DNA of 64,000 nt from Lachnospiraceae bacterium UBA1712 (lineage in GTDB: Bacteria > Bacillota > Clostridia > Lachnospirales > Lachnospiraceae). Where the stretch lies: NCBI GenBank assembly GCA_002317175.1, contig DCJA01000011.1:1-64000 (forward strand), written 5' to 3'. Both the position numbers and the translations under genes were made by a program. Shown piece after piece: positions 35,321 through 44,797 of this stretch. The notes under the pieces were generated by a model. The model saw only the letters and a list, made by a program, of their open reading frames with translations. It was not told where the DNA came from and made no database searches. Position 1 is the first letter of the stretch, and each line of letters opens with the position of its first letter.

Positions 35321-37667
35321 GCTTGCTAATCAGGTCTACAGGACCGAGAGGGTTGGTGGTAATGTAGATGAGAATATAGATTCAAGCTTATTAGCTGGAG
35401 ATAAGTTGTACATCATGACCAGCAGCTGGAATTACCCTGATGGAGAAAGCTCAGAGGGAATTGAGGCAAGAACCGATGATCTTGTGGATCCAAAGACCGC
35501 GAATGCCGGAAATGATTCTGCGGATGCAGACATCGCTGCAAATGCAGGTTCTGAGGATGAAAAACTTGCTGCTACAGATGAAATATCAGCGGATGATAAT
35601 GATGGAATGATAGCAGAAGGTGATGAAGTCGATGGAGGTTCTTATTCAGAAGGAGTACACACCGTTACTATTAGCTGCAGTGATCTTCAGGGCAAAGAGA
35701 TATACAAATATGAGAAGGATTACTCATCAAATTCCAGCATTTATGGCATGGAAGCAACTGATGATGGAACTTTGTATTATATCTGTAATGAATATGGTTC
35801 AGAGTCAAATGACTATCAGGATGTTTATTATATTATTTGTGTAGATCCTGCTGGAAATGAACTCTGGCAGAGTGAAATCAGCAGTACTTCAGATTTAGAT
35901 CAGTATTTTTACCCAGTGGCAATTTTTGCCAATGACAATGGAGCGCTACTGGTAACCTCAGTAGGCATTGAGAATATCGATAAGCAGGGTAATACCTCTG
36001 GAATGAAACAGATTGATGAGTTCACAAATCTTGGAACAGTTATTAAGATTAAGGACAATAAATATGCTGCACTGATATATGGTGATAATGAACCGGCATT
36101 AAAGCCAATTGATGTTGAAAATGGTAAGCTTGGAGATAGCATTGCCGTACCATTTAGTTTGTATGCTTACAGTGTGTGCTCTGGTGCTCCAGCATATGAC
36201 CTTGTAATGTCCGATCAGTCTGGAATATACACCTTTAATATTGGAGATGCAGCACCAAATAAAATAATGGATTATCTTGCATCAGATCTTGTTACTACCA
36301 GTATTAACAACATAATCATTAAGGATGATACTACCTTCTATGGCAATTACTATGATGAAGAAACAGACTTTTATGGTTTATATAAGTTTACAAAGGTTGA
36401 TCCAAGTCAGGTCGTAGAAAAAGAGATTATCAGGCTTGGCGGAATCTGGGTTGAGAACTGTGTAAGAAGCAATGTAATCAAATTTAACAAGTCTTCTGAT
36501 AAGTACAGAATCATTATAAATGACTATTCTAACGGTGGTAATTTTGATAATTATCAGGATGTGCTTCAGACTGTAAACAATGACATTGTTACTGGCAATA
36601 TGCCAGATATTATGATGTTGGATTCTTCACTTAACATTGAAAACTACATTGCAAAAGGCGTATTTGCTGACCTTAATGCATTTATTGATAACGATGCGGA
36701 AATTAAGAGAGAAGACTATCTGGAAAATGTGCTTAATGCTTACGCTTACGATGGTAAAACATACGCAATTATTCCGGGCTTCCAGGTTAACACTCTTGCT
36801 GGAAAGAAATCCATTTTCGGTGACAAAAAGGGATGGACTATGGCTGAGTTTACAGAATTTATGAATGCTCAGGATTCAGATGTAACTGCTATGGGACTTA
36901 TGACCAAGCAGGATTTTGTGGATTCCATGATGTATTATTGCATAGCTGATTTCATTGACCGTGAAACAGGAACAGCGAAGTTTGATTCTGATGAATTTAT
37001 CAATGTACTGAAATATACAGAAAAATATCCAAAAGAAATAGATTATGAAAGCTTTGACGACAGTTACTGGTCAGAGTCAGATTCCTTCTACAGACAGGAT
37101 AAAACACTGTTGCTCAGAATGTCACTCTATAATTTTAGAGATGCATGTTATCAGACACAGTCAATGTTTGGAGAACCAATTAATTATATAGGATACCCTT
37201 CGGCCATACGTGAAGGTAATTCCTTTGGTACTGAATCTTGTATTGCAATCAATTCAAAATCAAAAAATCAGGAAGCTGCATGGGAATTTGTAAGACAGTT
37301 CCTGTTGGATGACTACCAGGAAAATAATATCAACTGCTTCCCAGTTAAGAAGTCAGCTCTTGAAAAAATGGCTAAAAAAGCTATGGAGCCTCAGACCTAT
37401 ACAGATGAGGACGGAAACATTCAGACATATAAGGACACATATTATATAGCAGGAGAGGAAATAGAAGTAGACCCTCCAACACAGGCAGACATTGATCAGA
37501 TGATGGATGTACTCACTTCTGTAAATAAGGTAACCAGCTATAATGATGATGTTCTCAACATTGTTAAGGAAGAGGCCGAGAGTTTCTACAATGGACAGAA
37601 GAGTGCTGAGGAGGTTGCTAAGATTATTCAGGGCAGAGTTCAGATATATGTCAATGAAAACAGATAA
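35196..37667 (+). CDS. Large lipoprotein with propeller-like N-half and sugar-binding-protein C-half
   Basis: The 823-residue lipoprotein has a signal peptide and lipobox LVAGC (Cys 20). A Thr/Gln linker and an acidic low-complexity segment (about 90-150) are followed by repeats of the type DDGTLYYI, NDNGALLVTS, KDNKYAALIY that suggest a beta-propeller to about residue 420. The last 390 residues resemble family-1 extracellular solute-binding proteins (IVTGNMPDIMMLDSS, the YAYDGKTYAIIPGF strand, and the C-terminal KSKNQEAAWEFVRQFL helix). It is nearly twice a normal binding protein and is presumably the receptor for the two permeases. AAAAGGAGG precedes the ATG inside the previous gene. Confidence 0.82.
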   Translation: MKKKRIVISLLCALVLVAGCGKKDGTGNSQGTSAQTQASASELANQVYRTERVGGNVDENIDSSLLAGDKLYIMTSSWNYPDGESSEGIEARTDDLVDPKTANAGNDSADADIAANAGSEDEKLAATDEISADDNDGMIAEGDEVDGGSYSEGVHTVTISCSDLQGKEIYKYEKDYSSNSSIYGMEATDDGTLYYICNEYGSESNDYQDVYYIICVDPAGNELWQSEISSTSDLDQYFYPVAIFANDNGALLVTSVGIENIDKQGNTSGMKQIDEFTNLGTVIKIKDNKYAALIYGDNEPALKPIDVENGKLGDSIAVPFSLYAYSVCSGAPAYDLVMSDQSGIYTFNIGDAAPNKIMDYLASDLVTTSINNIIIKDDTTFYGNYYDEETDFYGLYKFTKVDPSQVVEKEIIRLGGIWVENCVRSNVIKFNKSSDKYRIIINDYSNGGNFDNYQDVLQTVNNDIVTGNMPDIMMLDSSLNIENYIAKGVFADLNAFIDNDAEIKREDYLENVLNAYAYDGKTYAIIPGFQVNTLAGKKSIFGDKKGWTMAEFTEFMNAQDSDVTAMGLMTKQDFVDSMMYYCIADFIDRETGTAKFDSDEFINVLKYTEKYPKEIDYESFDDSYWSESDSFYRQDKTLLLRMSLYNFRDACYQTQSMFGEPINYIGYPSAIREGNSFGTESCIAINSKSKNQEAAWEFVRQFLLDDYQENNINCFPVKKSALEKMAKKAMEPQTYTDEDGNIQTYKDTYYIAGEEIEVDPPTQADIDQMMDVLTSVNKVTSYNDDVLNIVKEEAESFYNGQKSAEEVAKIIQGRVQIYVNENR

Positions 37668-37787
37668 AAGCTATAATGGTTAATAAGTATAATGTATATC
37701 ATACTTCAGTGACGTAAATTGATTTTTAGGCAATAACATGATATAGTACTTATAATTGTAATTACCACAAAATTTGGTGGAGGCACT

Positions 37788-38966
37788 ATGAGAGCAGAAT
37801 GTTATTACGACGATTATGATAAGAAAGAGAATCTTCATTTTGATTCGAAAGTAGTTCATGGAGCATTGGGCTGTGATCCTATGACTGGAGCACTCAGTTT
37901 CCCAATTTTCCAGGCAGCTACATTTAAGCATAGAGAGTTTGATGTATCTACAGGATATCTTTATTCAAGGCTTCAGAATCCTACAAGACAGGAACTGGAG
38001 AGAACTATGGCTATATTAGAGGAAGGCTATGAAGCATTTGCAGTTTCCTCTGGTCAGGCTGCTAATATGTGTGTATTTGGTATGCTGGTAGATGGGGATC
38101 ATGTTATTCTTTCCGATGATTTGTATGGTGGTACATATCGTATAGCGGAGGATATATTCCGTAATCTGGGCATCGATTTTGAATATGTTGATATGTCAGA
38201 TATGGAGAATCTTGAAAATGCATGGAAGCCTAATACCCGTATGGTATTTTTGGAGACTCCGACTAATCCTATGATGAGAGTTTCAGATATGAGAAAGATT
38301 GCTGAATTCACTCATAAGAATGGTGGAATCTTTGTAGTTGATAACACTTTCCTTACACCATATTTTCAGAAGCCACTTACTTTAGGAGCAGATATTGTTG
38401 TACATTCTGCAACCAAGTATATCAGCGGACATAATGATGTTATAGCAGGTATTATTGTAATCAAGGATGATACATTTTCAGATCATTTTCATATGCAGCT
38501 TAAGAGCCGTGGTAATGGACTTGCTCCTATGGATTCATGGTTATTACTCAGAGGTCTTAAGACTCTTTCACTTCGTATGGAAAGACACAATTCCAATGCA
38601 AAGGAAGTTGCAGAATGGCTTCGTAAACATCCAAAGGTTAAGAAGGTATATTATGCAGGATTTGAGGACCATAAGGGTTATGCTATTAGCAAATCACAGT
38701 CTACTGGTTTCGGCGGTATGATTTCCTTCGAACTTGACAGCCATGAGACTTTGGTTAACCTTATGAACAATGTTAAGATGATACTCTTTGCAGAAAGTCT
38801 TGGAGGTACAGAGACACTGGTTACATATCCACTTACTCAGACACATGAGTCAATACCTGCTGATATCAGAGAAAAGCTTGGAATTAATGACAGATTTGTA
38901 AGAATCTCTATAGGTATCGAAGATGTAAGAGATATTATTGCGGATCTTGAGCAGGCACTTGGATAA
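37788..38966 (+). CDS. Trans-sulfuration PLP enzyme (cystathionine gamma-synthase/lyase family)
   Basis: The 392-residue enzyme belongs to the Cys/Met metabolism PLP family. PLP Lys 210 is in HSATKYISGHND, the phosphate-binding region is AVSSGQAANM, and the YSRLQNPTRQELE and LGGTETLVTYPLTQTH segments are typical. It could be cystathionine gamma-synthase, gamma-lyase or beta-lyase; sequence alone does not separate these. GGAGG lies ahead of the ATG. A TATAAT at 37751-37756 is a possible -10. The 120-base leader is too short for an S-box or T-box riboswitch. Confidence 0.88.
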   Translation: MRAECYYDDYDKKENLHFDSKVVHGALGCDPMTGALSFPIFQAATFKHREFDVSTGYLYSRLQNPTRQELERTMAILEEGYEAFAVSSGQAANMCVFGMLVDGDHVILSDDLYGGTYRIAEDIFRNLGIDFEYVDMSDMENLENAWKPNTRMVFLETPTNPMMRVSDMRKIAEFTHKNGGIFVVDNTFLTPYFQKPLTLGADIVVHSATKYISGHNDVIAGIIVIKDDTFSDHFHMQLKSRGNGLAPMDSWLLLRGLKTLSLRMERHNSNAKEVAEWLRKHPKVKKVYYAGFEDHKGYAISKSQSTGFGGMISFELDSHETLVNLMNNVKMILFAESLGGTETLVTYPLTQTHESIPADIREKLGINDRFVRISIGIEDVRDIIADLEQALG

Positions 38967-38987
38967 TTGAATGATTTAGTTTTTGAT

Positions 38988-39026
38988 TTGTGTGCAATGC
39001 TTATATAGTATTGCACACAATTTTGC
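38988..39026 (+). terminator. Rho-independent terminator
   Basis: A perfect 11-bp stem (TTGTGTGCAAT with ATTGCACACAA) and 11-base loop are followed by TTTTGCG. Confidence 0.8.
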
Positions 39027-39097
39027 GTTATAAATATAAGTCTATTAGCTCATAGAACGGATAGAAATTAAGGCTGATTAGTTAAAGAGGATAAGTT

Positions 39098-40009
39098 ATG
39101 AATATACCATTTACCAAAATGCAGGCATATGGCAATGATTATGTATATATCAATGCCATGAAGGTATCTGTTGATAACTGGAATGACCTGGCTATAAAGG
39201 TTTCAAACAGAAATTTCGGAGTCGGAAGCGACGGAATGATACTTATATGTGATTCCAAAGTATGTGACTTCAGAATGCGTGTATTTGATCCGGATGGAAC
39301 CGAATGTGAAATGTGTGGAAATGCGCTTCGAAGCGTGTCGAAATATGTATATTACTATAAGCTTACAGATAAAACCAGGTTTAGTGTTGAGACTATTGGC
39401 GGGCATCAGCAGGTGGAACTTGACGTGGTGGATGGAGAAGTAGTATCTATTCATGCCAATATAGGTAAGCCAGTATTTGATCCGGACAAGATTGTAGTGG
39501 ATATGGATAAGGCAAGAAATGTGGTTGACATAACAAAGATGCCGAAGAATAATCCAACTGACACAGAAAGCTCTGAAATGAAGGAGTTTGTCAATGTGCC
39601 AATTCAGATAGAAGACAGGACATTCTACATGTCATCTCTTTCCTGGGGCAATCCACATACTGTAATGTTTATTGATGATGTAGACACACTTGATATAAAG
39701 AAATATGGTCCAAAGATTGAGAACCACGAAATATTTACAAATCGTACGAATGTTACATTTGCCCAGGTAGTGGATGAGAATAATATTAAGATTCGTGAGT
39801 GGGAACGAGGAACAGGTGAAACAATTGGCTGTGGAACAGGTTGCTGTAGTGCAGTTGTATTTGGCAACAGACTTGGATACACCGGACGACATGTGGATGT
39901 TATGCAGATAGGCGGCATGCTTCACGTTGACTGGGATGAGCAGGACAATGTTCATATGGTAGGGCCATCTACAGTGGTATACGAAGGAGAATATTACTAT
40001 GAAGCTTAA
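39098..40009 (+). CDS. dapF: Diaminopimelate epimerase
   Basis: The 303-residue enzyme interconverts LL- and meso-diaminopimelate for lysine and peptidoglycan synthesis. Both catalytic cysteines are present: Cys 73 in EMCGNALR and Cys 245 in GCGTGCCSA. The N terminus FTKMQAYGNDYVYIN is characteristic. Its stop overlaps the murE start by 11 bases, coupling production of meso-DAP to its use. AGAGG precedes the ATG. Confidence 0.95.
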   Translation: MNIPFTKMQAYGNDYVYINAMKVSVDNWNDLAIKVSNRNFGVGSDGMILICDSKVCDFRMRVFDPDGTECEMCGNALRSVSKYVYYYKLTDKTRFSVETIGGHQQVELDVVDGEVVSIHANIGKPVFDPDKIVVDMDKARNVVDITKMPKNNPTDTESSEMKEFVNVPIQIEDRTFYMSSLSWGNPHTVMFIDDVDTLDIKKYGPKIENHEIFTNRTNVTFAQVVDENNIKIREWERGTGETIGCGTGCCSAVVFGNRLGYTGRHVDVMQIGGMLHVDWDEQDNVHMVGPSTVVYEGEYYYEA

Positions 40010-41549
40010 TGATTTACTCGTTGGAGTTGAATACGAACTTTTGCAGGGAAATACAGATATAGAGATATCTGATGTTGAATATGATTCAAGAAAAGTAAAG
40101 GAAAATGCACTTTTCGTATGTGTAAGTGGTTTTAAAACCGACGGACATGGATATATATCAGGAGCACATGAAAAGGGAGCCAAGGCAATTATTGTTGAGA
40201 AGGACCTTGAAGGATGTCATGAGGCAATGGAAAAATTTGCCCAGGAGAAGGGCTTTGGAGATACCTATGTTCCATACAATATGACTGTTATCAGAGTAGC
40301 CAATGCAAGAAAGGCACTTGCTCTTGTAAGTGCGGCATGGTTTGGCAATCCTGCAGACAAGCTTACCATTATTGGACTTACTGGCACAAAAGGAAAGACA
40401 ACAACAGCTCATATGATTAAGAGCATTCTTGAAGCAGCTGGCAACAAGGTTGGTATGATTGGTACGATTGGAACCTTTATTGGAACAGAGAAGATTGAGA
40501 CCAAGAACACTACTCCTGAATCTTATGAACTTCACAAGCTGTTTAAGAAAATGTTGGAAATGGGTGTAACTCATTGCGTTATGGAGGTTTCAAGCCAGGC
40601 GCTGATGTTATACAGAACATATGGAATTACATTTAAGTACGGCGCATTTTTAAATATTTCTCCAGATCATATAGGACCTGGAGAGCATAATACATTTGAA
40701 GAATATTTGGGAGAAAAGGCTAAAATATTCAAACAGACAAGCAACGCTGTAATAAATATTGATGATGAGCATGGAGCCGCATTTGTAAATGAAGGTGTTG
40801 CTTCAGAAAAGGTCTATACAATTTCAACCAGAAAAAAAGCATCTGTGTATGTTGAGGCAATGGAGGATATCTGGGAGCCGGATTTGCTTGGTTCTAAGAT
40901 TATAGTAAAAGAAGCAGGCGACTATACAGCTGTTGCTACCGTAGCTGGTGAGTATATAGTGCCTATGCCTGGAAGATATAATGCTGAAAATGCACTTATT
41001 GCTATTACAATCTGTGGAATGTGTGGAATGAGCAGGGATGATATTGCTGCTGGACTTCGGGCAACAACTGTAAAGGGAAGAACTCAGGTTATCAGAGAGG
41101 CATCACACATTGCAACATTTATTATTGACTATGCTCATAATGCATTGAGTACGGAGAGCCTGCTTTCTATGCTGAAAGGATACAAACCTAACAGACTTAT
41201 CTGTCTCTTTGGTGGTGGCGGAAATAAGCCAAAACAGCGTAGATATGATATGGGTGAAGCTTCTGGAAAATATGCCGATTTGACAATTCTTACAGAGGAC
41301 AATCCAAGATACGAAGAGATAGAAGATATTAACAATGACATCATTGTGGGTCTTGATGCACATAATGGCAAGTATGAAATCATTCTTGATCGAAAGGAAG
41401 CAATTGAGCATCTTCTTGACACAGCTCAGAAAGGTGACATTGTTGCACTTATTGGTAAAGGTCATGAGACATATCAGGATGTCAAAGGCGTAAAACGATA
41501 CTTCTGTGAGGAAGAAATTATCAGGGATTACGTTGCTGCACATAAATAA
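39999..41549 (+). CDS. murE: UDP-MurNAc-tripeptide ligase, meso-DAP type
   Basis: The 516-residue Mur ligase adds the third stem-peptide residue. The ATP loop is GLTGTKGKTTTAHM, the carbamylated-Lys region is EEYLGEKAKIF, and the DNPR motif near 434-437 (TEDNPRYEE) indicates meso-diaminopimelate rather than lysine specificity, matching the overlapping dapF. The N-terminal UDP-binding domain includes SRKVKENALFVCVSG. Normal length; a terminator follows. Confidence 0.94.
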   Translation: MKLNDLLVGVEYELLQGNTDIEISDVEYDSRKVKENALFVCVSGFKTDGHGYISGAHEKGAKAIIVEKDLEGCHEAMEKFAQEKGFGDTYVPYNMTVIRVANARKALALVSAAWFGNPADKLTIIGLTGTKGKTTTAHMIKSILEAAGNKVGMIGTIGTFIGTEKIETKNTTPESYELHKLFKKMLEMGVTHCVMEVSSQALMLYRTYGITFKYGAFLNISPDHIGPGEHNTFEEYLGEKAKIFKQTSNAVINIDDEHGAAFVNEGVASEKVYTISTRKKASVYVEAMEDIWEPDLLGSKIIVKEAGDYTAVATVAGEYIVPMPGRYNAENALIAITICGMCGMSRDDIAAGLRATTVKGRTQVIREASHIATFIIDYAHNALSTESLLSMLKGYKPNRLICLFGGGGNKPKQRRYDMGEASGKYADLTILTEDNPRYEEIEDINNDIIVGLDAHNGKYEIILDRKEAIEHLLDTAQKGDIVALIGKGHETYQDVKGVKRYFCEEEIIRDYVAAHK

Positions 41550-41564
41550 AGATATATTGGAATG

Positions 41565-41600
41565 AAGACCTCGGGAAGATTATTCCGAGGTCTTTATTGA
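41565..41600 (+). terminator. Rho-independent terminator after murE
   Basis: A perfect 10-bp stem (AAGACCTCGG with CCGAGGTCTT) and 10-base loop are followed by TATTGAC. The T run is short. Confidence 0.75.
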
Positions 41601-41653
41601 CTATAATAGAAAGTAGTATAATAGTGCAAAATAGTATTATATGAGGGAAAAAG

Positions 41654-42163
41654 ATGGAAGAAAAATACAAAAAGAGAAAATGGTGTCTGTTATTAATACT
41701 TATGCTAATCAAGGCTATTGCGGATATTGTCATTTTGCAGGTACAGGTTACTATGGCAGCCACAAATAAGAATTATGCTGCAGTAAAAGCGTATGGTGAT
41801 TCAGTGGTAAACGTTGACATGTGGATGGGAATATTTGTTGTGATTGGCACAGCTGTATGGATTCATTTTGCAATAAAAGACCAAAGATATGAAGTGAAAT
41901 ATCACTTCTGGATTGCAGGCCTATGGGCATTGACAACTGGTGTTGTAGGGGTAGTGAAAGGTATATTTTGTGACATTATTCTTTTTGAAAATGAACGCAA
42001 GCTTGCACAGCAGAATGGTGAAGAACTGTTTGGACATGCTGCTCCTGCGTTGACCATACTTTATATGGCTTTGGGACTTGCATATTTTGTATTCGTTGCC
42101 AATATTGGCGCAATTGCTCAGGCAAGATATAAAAATATGAAACGGTCAAGAGACGTTATGTAA
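41654..42163 (+). CDS. Unknown four-TM membrane protein
   Basis: The 169-residue protein has four predicted membrane segments (about 9-32, 58-74, 83-108, 130-152) and a basic C terminus. I recognise no family. GAGGGAAAAAG precedes the ATG. Its 3' end overlaps the convergent minus-strand gene by 18 bases. A TATAAT lies at about 41620, but no -35 fits. Confidence 0.7.
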   Translation: MEEKYKKRKWCLLLILMLIKAIADIVILQVQVTMAATNKNYAAVKAYGDSVVNVDMWMGIFVVIGTAVWIHFAIKDQRYEVKYHFWIAGLWALTTGVVGVVKGIFCDIILFENERKLAQQNGEELFGHAAPALTILYMALGLAYFVFVANIGAIAQARYKNMKRSRDVM

Positions 42164-43411
42164 ACTATTGTCGACAAGATTATCAATCTCGTCAAATGTC
42201 AAATCCTGAGTCTGGGTTAGCCAGTCTGGCATAGAATCAGGGCTTACAGGAAGAGCATCCTTAAGTACGTCGGATTTGCCCATAAGCACAGAGTAAGGGA
42301 TTAAATAAGAAAGTTTTTTTGGATTCGCGCTGTACATACCAAGCATTTTAGGAGTAAAAGCTTTTTTAAAAAACTTCATATAACTCTTCCTGATTTTTTT
42401 TCTCATAGCGAAATATTTTTCTTTTTCGGCTCTTCTTGTGCATTTGATAATCCACGCAATTATCACTAATACTAAGCCTAAAAAGCCAAGAAGTCTTTGC
42501 TCATAAGTCCCAGTGACCGATATGAAGCCTGGTATGAAAATGGAAGCAAATATGCCTGTTGCTGACCAAAGTAAGAAACGGAGTACAGCAATAATATATG
42601 CTAATATAACATGGTTGTTGCTTTTACAGGTAGTTTGTAAAGATTTCAAAGTAATAGTTTTAGAAGGAGAAGGCGCATCCTTTTTCGGAGGTTCAACATT
42701 TGCTTTTAATCCCAATAATTCTGATAGATTGCTAAGTGACAAGGACAGCAACAGTACGAGAATTGAAATGACGCAATAATATGCGAATATTATTGGAAGC
42801 ATAGCTGAAGTTGAACCTTCATAGATTGCAGATGGAAGAAGGGCAAAAAAAAGCATTAAAATAATGCAATATTTATATATTTGTGATTCTTTCTTGATTG
42901 AGGCATAATCGATGGCTCTTTCTCCGTCGCTGCTGGCTACAGGAGCCTTGACAGATTCTTTAAAAGGGCAGGTTTTAACCATTTGCTTGTAATAGTCACT
43001 GATTCTGCTCAATTCAACCGATTCATTGCTGATGATTGCATTTTCATCTGCATATTCGATAAGATCAGCATTGCCAAAAAGAGCTTCAAGAAGATAACGT
43101 TCTGCGATAGAAGCTTTGTCAAAGGAAATGGTATTTTTGACTACTCTTACTATATTGTTGGAGTCAACATCTATATTTATATATCCACGCTGGGCCAGAA
43201 AGTAGAGCATGAATTTATCGAGATTCTTTTTGTGGCGTCTCTTGATTTTGGGATAGAAAGTCCAAAAAGAATTGTAAAAGGTCTTATTTCTTTTTTCAAA
43301 ATCATTTATGGCGGGCTGCATAATATTATCAAAGGTTGTCAATCTTACTGCATATAATCCAAAGACTATGACAGTCGCTGCTGTACATATAATTGTTATT
43401 ATTTCTAGCAT
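42146..43411 (-). CDS. Membrane protein resembling the membrane half of DUF2207
   Basis: The 421-residue protein has an N-terminal membrane anchor, a cytoplasmic region with winged-helix-like pieces (LAQRGYINIDVD, ERYLLEALFG), four membrane segments (about 182-230 and 265-315), and a soluble tail with LSYLIPYSVLMGKSD and MPDWL that recalls the end of DUF2207 proteins. The large N-terminal extracytoplasmic domain of that family is missing. Family assignment is tentative and function unknown. Confidence 0.65.
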   Translation of the reverse strand: MLEIITIICTAATVIVFGLYAVRLTTFDNIMQPAINDFEKRNKTFYNSFWTFYPKIKRRHKKNLDKFMLYFLAQRGYINIDVDSNNIVRVVKNTISFDKASIAERYLLEALFGNADLIEYADENAIISNESVELSRISDYYKQMVKTCPFKESVKAPVASSDGERAIDYASIKKESQIYKYCIILMLFFALLPSAIYEGSTSAMLPIIFAYYCVISILVLLLSLSLSNLSELLGLKANVEPPKKDAPSPSKTITLKSLQTTCKSNNHVILAYIIAVLRFLLWSATGIFASIFIPGFISVTGTYEQRLLGFLGLVLVIIAWIIKCTRRAEKEKYFAMRKKIRKSYMKFFKKAFTPKMLGMYSANPKKLSYLIPYSVLMGKSDVLKDALPVSPDSMPDWLTQTQDLTFDEIDNLVDNSLHNVS

Positions 43412-43618
43412 ATTTTTTCTCTATACTTTCTCATTTATTTTGAATAATAATATGTATATTTCATTAACTTAATATAGTATATAATATATTCGCTGATAAT
43501 GCATATAATTTGCTGTGTACAAATAAGGAAACACTAGCGTTTTCTATTGCATTTTAGAAGGCAGATATTATATTATTACAAGGTAAAAATGTTATTATAT
43601 GAAATGAGGTAAATATAA

Positions 43619-44770
43619 ATGACTAATGCAGAAAAGGCTTTGATGCTCCACGAAGAGTGGAAGGGAAAGATTGACACAACAGCTAAGAGTAAGGTACAGA
43701 CAAGAGAAGATCTTGCGCTTGCTTATACTCCAGGTGTTGCTGAACCATGTAAGGTAATTGCAGAAGACAAGGAAGCAGCTTACAAGTACACATGGAAGTC
43801 AAATACAATTGCAGTTGTATCTGATGGTAGTGCAGTTCTTGGTCTTGGAAATATTGGACCAGAAGCAGCTATGCCTGTTATGGAAGGTAAAGCGGTTCTC
43901 TTTAAGGAATTTGGTGGTGTTAACGCAGTACCTATCTGTCTTGATACACAGGACACAGAAGAGATTATCAAGGCTGTAACATATCTTGCACCTACATTTG
44001 GTGGATTCAATCTTGAAGATATTTCTGCACCAAGATGTTTTGAAATAGAGAGAAGACTTAAGGAGACACTTGATATCCCTGTATTCCATGATGATCAGCA
44101 TGGTACAGCAGTAGTAGTACTTGCAGGTATTATCAATGCACTTAAGGTTGTTAAGAAGGAAAAGGAAGCTTGTAAGATTGTTGTAAATGGATCTGGTGCA
44201 GCTGGCTGTGCTATTACAAAGCTTCTCTTAAACTATGGATTCAAGAATGCAATCCTTTGCGATACAAAGGGTGCTATCAGCTCAGCTAGAACAGATCTTA
44301 ACTGGTCTAAGAAAGAGATGCTTGAGATTACCAATCCTAACGACGAGCAGGGACTTCTTGCTGACGTTATGAAGGGCGCTGACATCTTTATCGGTGTATC
44401 TGCTCCAGGTACAGTTACACAGGAGATGGTTAAGTCTATGAATAGTGATTCAATTATTTTCGCTATGGCTAATCCAGTTCCAGAAATTATGCCAGACGAA
44501 GCAAAGGCTGCTGGTGCACGTGTAGTTGGTACAGGTAGAAGTGATTTCCCTAACCAGGTTAATAACGTTGTTGCTTTCCCAGGTATCTTCAGAGGAGCTC
44601 TTGATGGAAGAGCAAAGCAGATTACAGAAGAGATGAAGCTTGCAGCTGCTCTCGCTATCGCTGGTACTATTCCTGATGATGAGATTAATGAGGAAAATGT
44701 AATTCCTGAAGCATTTAATCCAGACGTTGCAAAGCGCGTTGCAGATGCAGTTAAGGCATGCATTAAATAA
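43619..44770 (+). CDS. NAD(P)-dependent malic enzyme
   Basis: The 383-residue single-domain enzyme oxidatively decarboxylates malate to pyruvate. The N-terminal YTPGVAEPCKVIAEDKEAAY, metal/substrate site PVFHDDQHGTAVV, nucleotide-binding GSGAAGCAI and IFAMANPVPEIMPDEA are visible. It lacks the phosphotransacetylase-like C-terminal domain of the longer proteobacterial forms. Cofactor preference is uncertain. GAGG lies ahead of the ATG. The AT-rich 200-base gap upstream probably holds the promoter, but I cannot fix one. Confidence 0.93.
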   Translation: MTNAEKALMLHEEWKGKIDTTAKSKVQTREDLALAYTPGVAEPCKVIAEDKEAAYKYTWKSNTIAVVSDGSAVLGLGNIGPEAAMPVMEGKAVLFKEFGGVNAVPICLDTQDTEEIIKAVTYLAPTFGGFNLEDISAPRCFEIERRLKETLDIPVFHDDQHGTAVVVLAGIINALKVVKKEKEACKIVVNGSGAAGCAITKLLLNYGFKNAILCDTKGAISSARTDLNWSKKEMLEITNPNDEQGLLADVMKGADIFIGVSAPGTVTQEMVKSMNSDSIIFAMANPVPEIMPDEAKAAGARVVGTGRSDFPNQVNNVVAFPGIFRGALDGRAKQITEEMKLAAALAIAGTIPDDEINEENVIPEAFNPDVAKRVADAVKACIK

Positions 44771-44797
44771 TAGAAAATGTTTTGAAGGAATAAGCAC

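Noticed and set aside
37668..37787. S-box (SAM) or T-box riboswitch before the trans-sulfuration gene
   Set aside because: The gap is only 120 bases, has no terminator hairpin or T-box sequence, and holds just a weak AAGTAT/ATACTT dyad.
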